Of a DNA stretch of 64,000 nucleotides, positions 62,961 through 64,000 are shown piece after piece (positions within the stretch are counted from its first letter, which is position 1; every line of letters begins with the position of its first letter). Source of the stretch: Novosphingobium decolorationis (GTDB taxonomy: Bacteria; Pseudomonadota; Alphaproteobacteria; Sphingomonadales; Sphingomonadaceae); the NCBI RefSeq assembly GCF_018417475.1, contig NZ_CP054856.1, positions 2,387,001-2,451,000 on the forward strand. The letters are read 5' to 3'. The notes beneath the pieces were generated by a model, which searched no databases, had not been told where the DNA came from, and saw nothing but the letters and a program-made list of their open reading frames with translations. The position numbers and the translations under genes are program-made.

Positions 62961-64000
62961 GTGAGCGCGAATATCGTCATCGGCGACGGGCCACACGGCC
63001 AGCCGACAGAGATCGACATCAAGGAACTTCTGGCGACCCGCCTGCTGGTGCAGGGCAATTCCGGGTCCGGGAAGTCGCATCTGCTGCGCCGCCTGCTCGA
63101 AGAGAGCGCCAGCCTTGTCCAGCAGATCGTGATCGACCCCGAAGGCGACTTCGTCAGCCTGGCCGAGGAATTCGGCCACGTCGTGATCGACGGCGCGGCC
63201 TATGGCGAGGCCGAGATCGTCAAGCTCGGCGCACGCATCCGCCAGCACCGCGCCTCGGTCGTGCTCGCGCTCGACGAGCTGGAAATCGACAGCCAGATGA
63301 AGTGCGCGGCCCAGTTCCTCAACGCCCTGTTCGATGCCCCGCGCGACCAGTGGTACCCCGCGCTCGTCGTCGTCGACGAGGCGCAGATGTTCGCCCCCGC
63401 CGCGGCGGGCGAAGTCTCCGAAGAGGCGCGCCGCATTTCGCTCGGTGCCATGACCAACCTCATGTGCCGTGGGCGCAAGCGCGGCCTGGCCGGCGTCATC
63501 GCGACGCAGCGCCTTGCCAAGCTCGCCAAGAACGTGGCCGCCGAGGCTTCCAACTTCCTGATGGGCCGCACCTTCCTCGACATCGACATGGCCCGCGCGG
63601 CGGACCTGCTGGGCATGGAGCGCCGCCAGGCCGAGGAAATCCGAGACCTGGGACGCGGCCAGTTCCTCGGGCTTGGCCCTGCGATCTCGCGCCGCCCGGT
63701 CAAGACGCAGATCGGTTCGGTCAAGACCGGTGCCAAGTCGGTGACGCCCGGCCTCATGCCGCTCCCTGAAGCCTCCACCGAGGACATGCGCGAGCTGCTC
63801 CACGACAACCTGCACGTCGAGCCGGAAAAGCCCGACTTCGTGCGGCCCGTACGCCGCCGCATGGAAATGGAGGAGCTCGACCAGAGCATCGCATCGGGCC
63901 CCGCCGCCGAGGCCCTGCCCCCGCGCCCCGAACGCCCCGAGCCCGAGCCCGAGGAAAACCGCGCCGCCATGCTCGAGATCCTGAACGCGATGGCGCGCGA
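62961..64000 (+). CDS. HerA-like ATP-binding protein (3' end outside window)
   Basis: Begins at a GTG at 62961 and is still open at the window end (346 codons seen). It shows a HerA/DUF87-type ATPase: Walker [31 protein letters not shown], Walker [16 protein letters not shown], then [25 protein letters not shown] with an arginine-rich sensor (GRGQFLGLG). The C-terminus becomes Pro/Glu-rich. HerA proteins pump or resect DNA; the role of this stand-alone form is unknown. It is divergent from the aldehyde dehydrogenase gene. Confidence 0.85.
   Translation, partial: MSANIVIGDGPHGQPTEIDIKELLATRLLVQGNSGSGKSHLLRRLLEESASLVQQIVIDPEGDFVSLAEEFGHVVIDGAAYGEAEIVKLGARIRQHRASVVLALDELEIDSQMKCAAQFLNALFDAPRDQWYPALVVVDEAQMFAPAAAGEVSEEARRISLGAMTNLMCRGRKRGLAGVIATQRLAKLAKNVAAEASNFLMGRTFLDIDMARAADLLGMERRQAEEIRDLGRGQFLGLGPAISRRPVKTQIGSVKTGAKSVTPGLMPLPEASTEDMRELLHDNLHVEPEKPDFVRPVRRRMEMEELDQSIASGPAAEALPPRPERPEPEPEENRAAMLEILNAMAR

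Noticed and set aside
62697..63815. N-terminal extension of the aldehyde dehydrogenase frame to 874 codons
   Set aside because: The extension overlaps the HerA-like gene on the opposite strand and has no domain; aldehyde dehydrogenases of this type are about 500 residues.

Overview
The window reads as a high-G+C alphaproteobacterial chromosome, most likely Sphingomonadales (Novosphingobium-like). This rests on the kinds of proteins present, an EcfG-type stress promoter next to otsA, and a large PQQ-alcohol oxidation cluster; no marker gene fixes the genus.

Region 1 (1-6122) is ordinary chromosome: a truncated MFS transporter, a PatB-type aminotransferase/C-S lyase, a small DUF6894 protein, otsA, a Crp/Fnr regulator with an FNR/FixK-like palindrome upstream, and the remains of an IS5-family transposase.

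Region 2 (6123-34272) is a genomic island of about 28.15 kb. A P4-type integrase (32781-34106) lies next to an intact tRNA-Val(TAC) (34273-34348, minus strand). The last 20 bases of that tRNA gene recur exactly at 6123-6142, which gives both attachment sites. The island carries a mobilization module (MobQ/TraA relaxase, a divergent oriT with a recognisable nic region, traC, traD, DUF6118) but no type IV secretion genes, so it looks like an integrative mobilizable element. Other island genes are AlpA, a sigma-region-4-like protein, ArdC and a second, very large tyrosine recombinase. Cargo includes a membrane-anchored DarT with a NADAR-like partner, an AbiE toxin-antitoxin pair controlled by two unusual 43-bp palindromes, a Doc toxin with a short antitoxin, a CsgG/DUF4810/GNA1162 lipoprotein operon and a thioesterase. 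Two insertion sequences sit inside: a frameshifted IS21-family element that truncates a Kef-type antiporter, and an IS66-family element with exact 15-bp ends, an 8-bp target duplication and frameshifted tnpB/tnpC.

Region 3 (34349-42250) is housekeeping chromosome: a class A penicillin-binding protein, PlsC, a YdcF-type protein, FtsX/FtsE, a zinc-ribbon membrane protein, an NTP transferase and tRNA-Leu(GAG).

Region 4 (42251-62696) is a quinoprotein alcohol oxidation cluster. It contains a PQQ alcohol dehydrogenase with the extra Asp typical of lanthanide-dependent enzymes, cytochrome c-550 PedF, a substrate-binding protein, a SoxYZ-like carrier, a zinc metallohydrolase, a CXXCW rhodanese-like protein, a beta-propeller protein, a porin, a TonB receptor, cytochrome b561, a lipoprotein cytochrome c, an AgmR-like response regulator, a NahK-like hybrid kinase with a NosP-like FIST sensor, an ExaC-like aldehyde dehydrogenase and DUF779. 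Seven copies of the motif CCAWRGTNCAAT lie in promoter positions across this cluster and suggest one regulon. A roughly 113-bp nested-palindrome repeat occurs four times in regions 3 and 4, and a HerA-like ATPase gene runs off the right edge.
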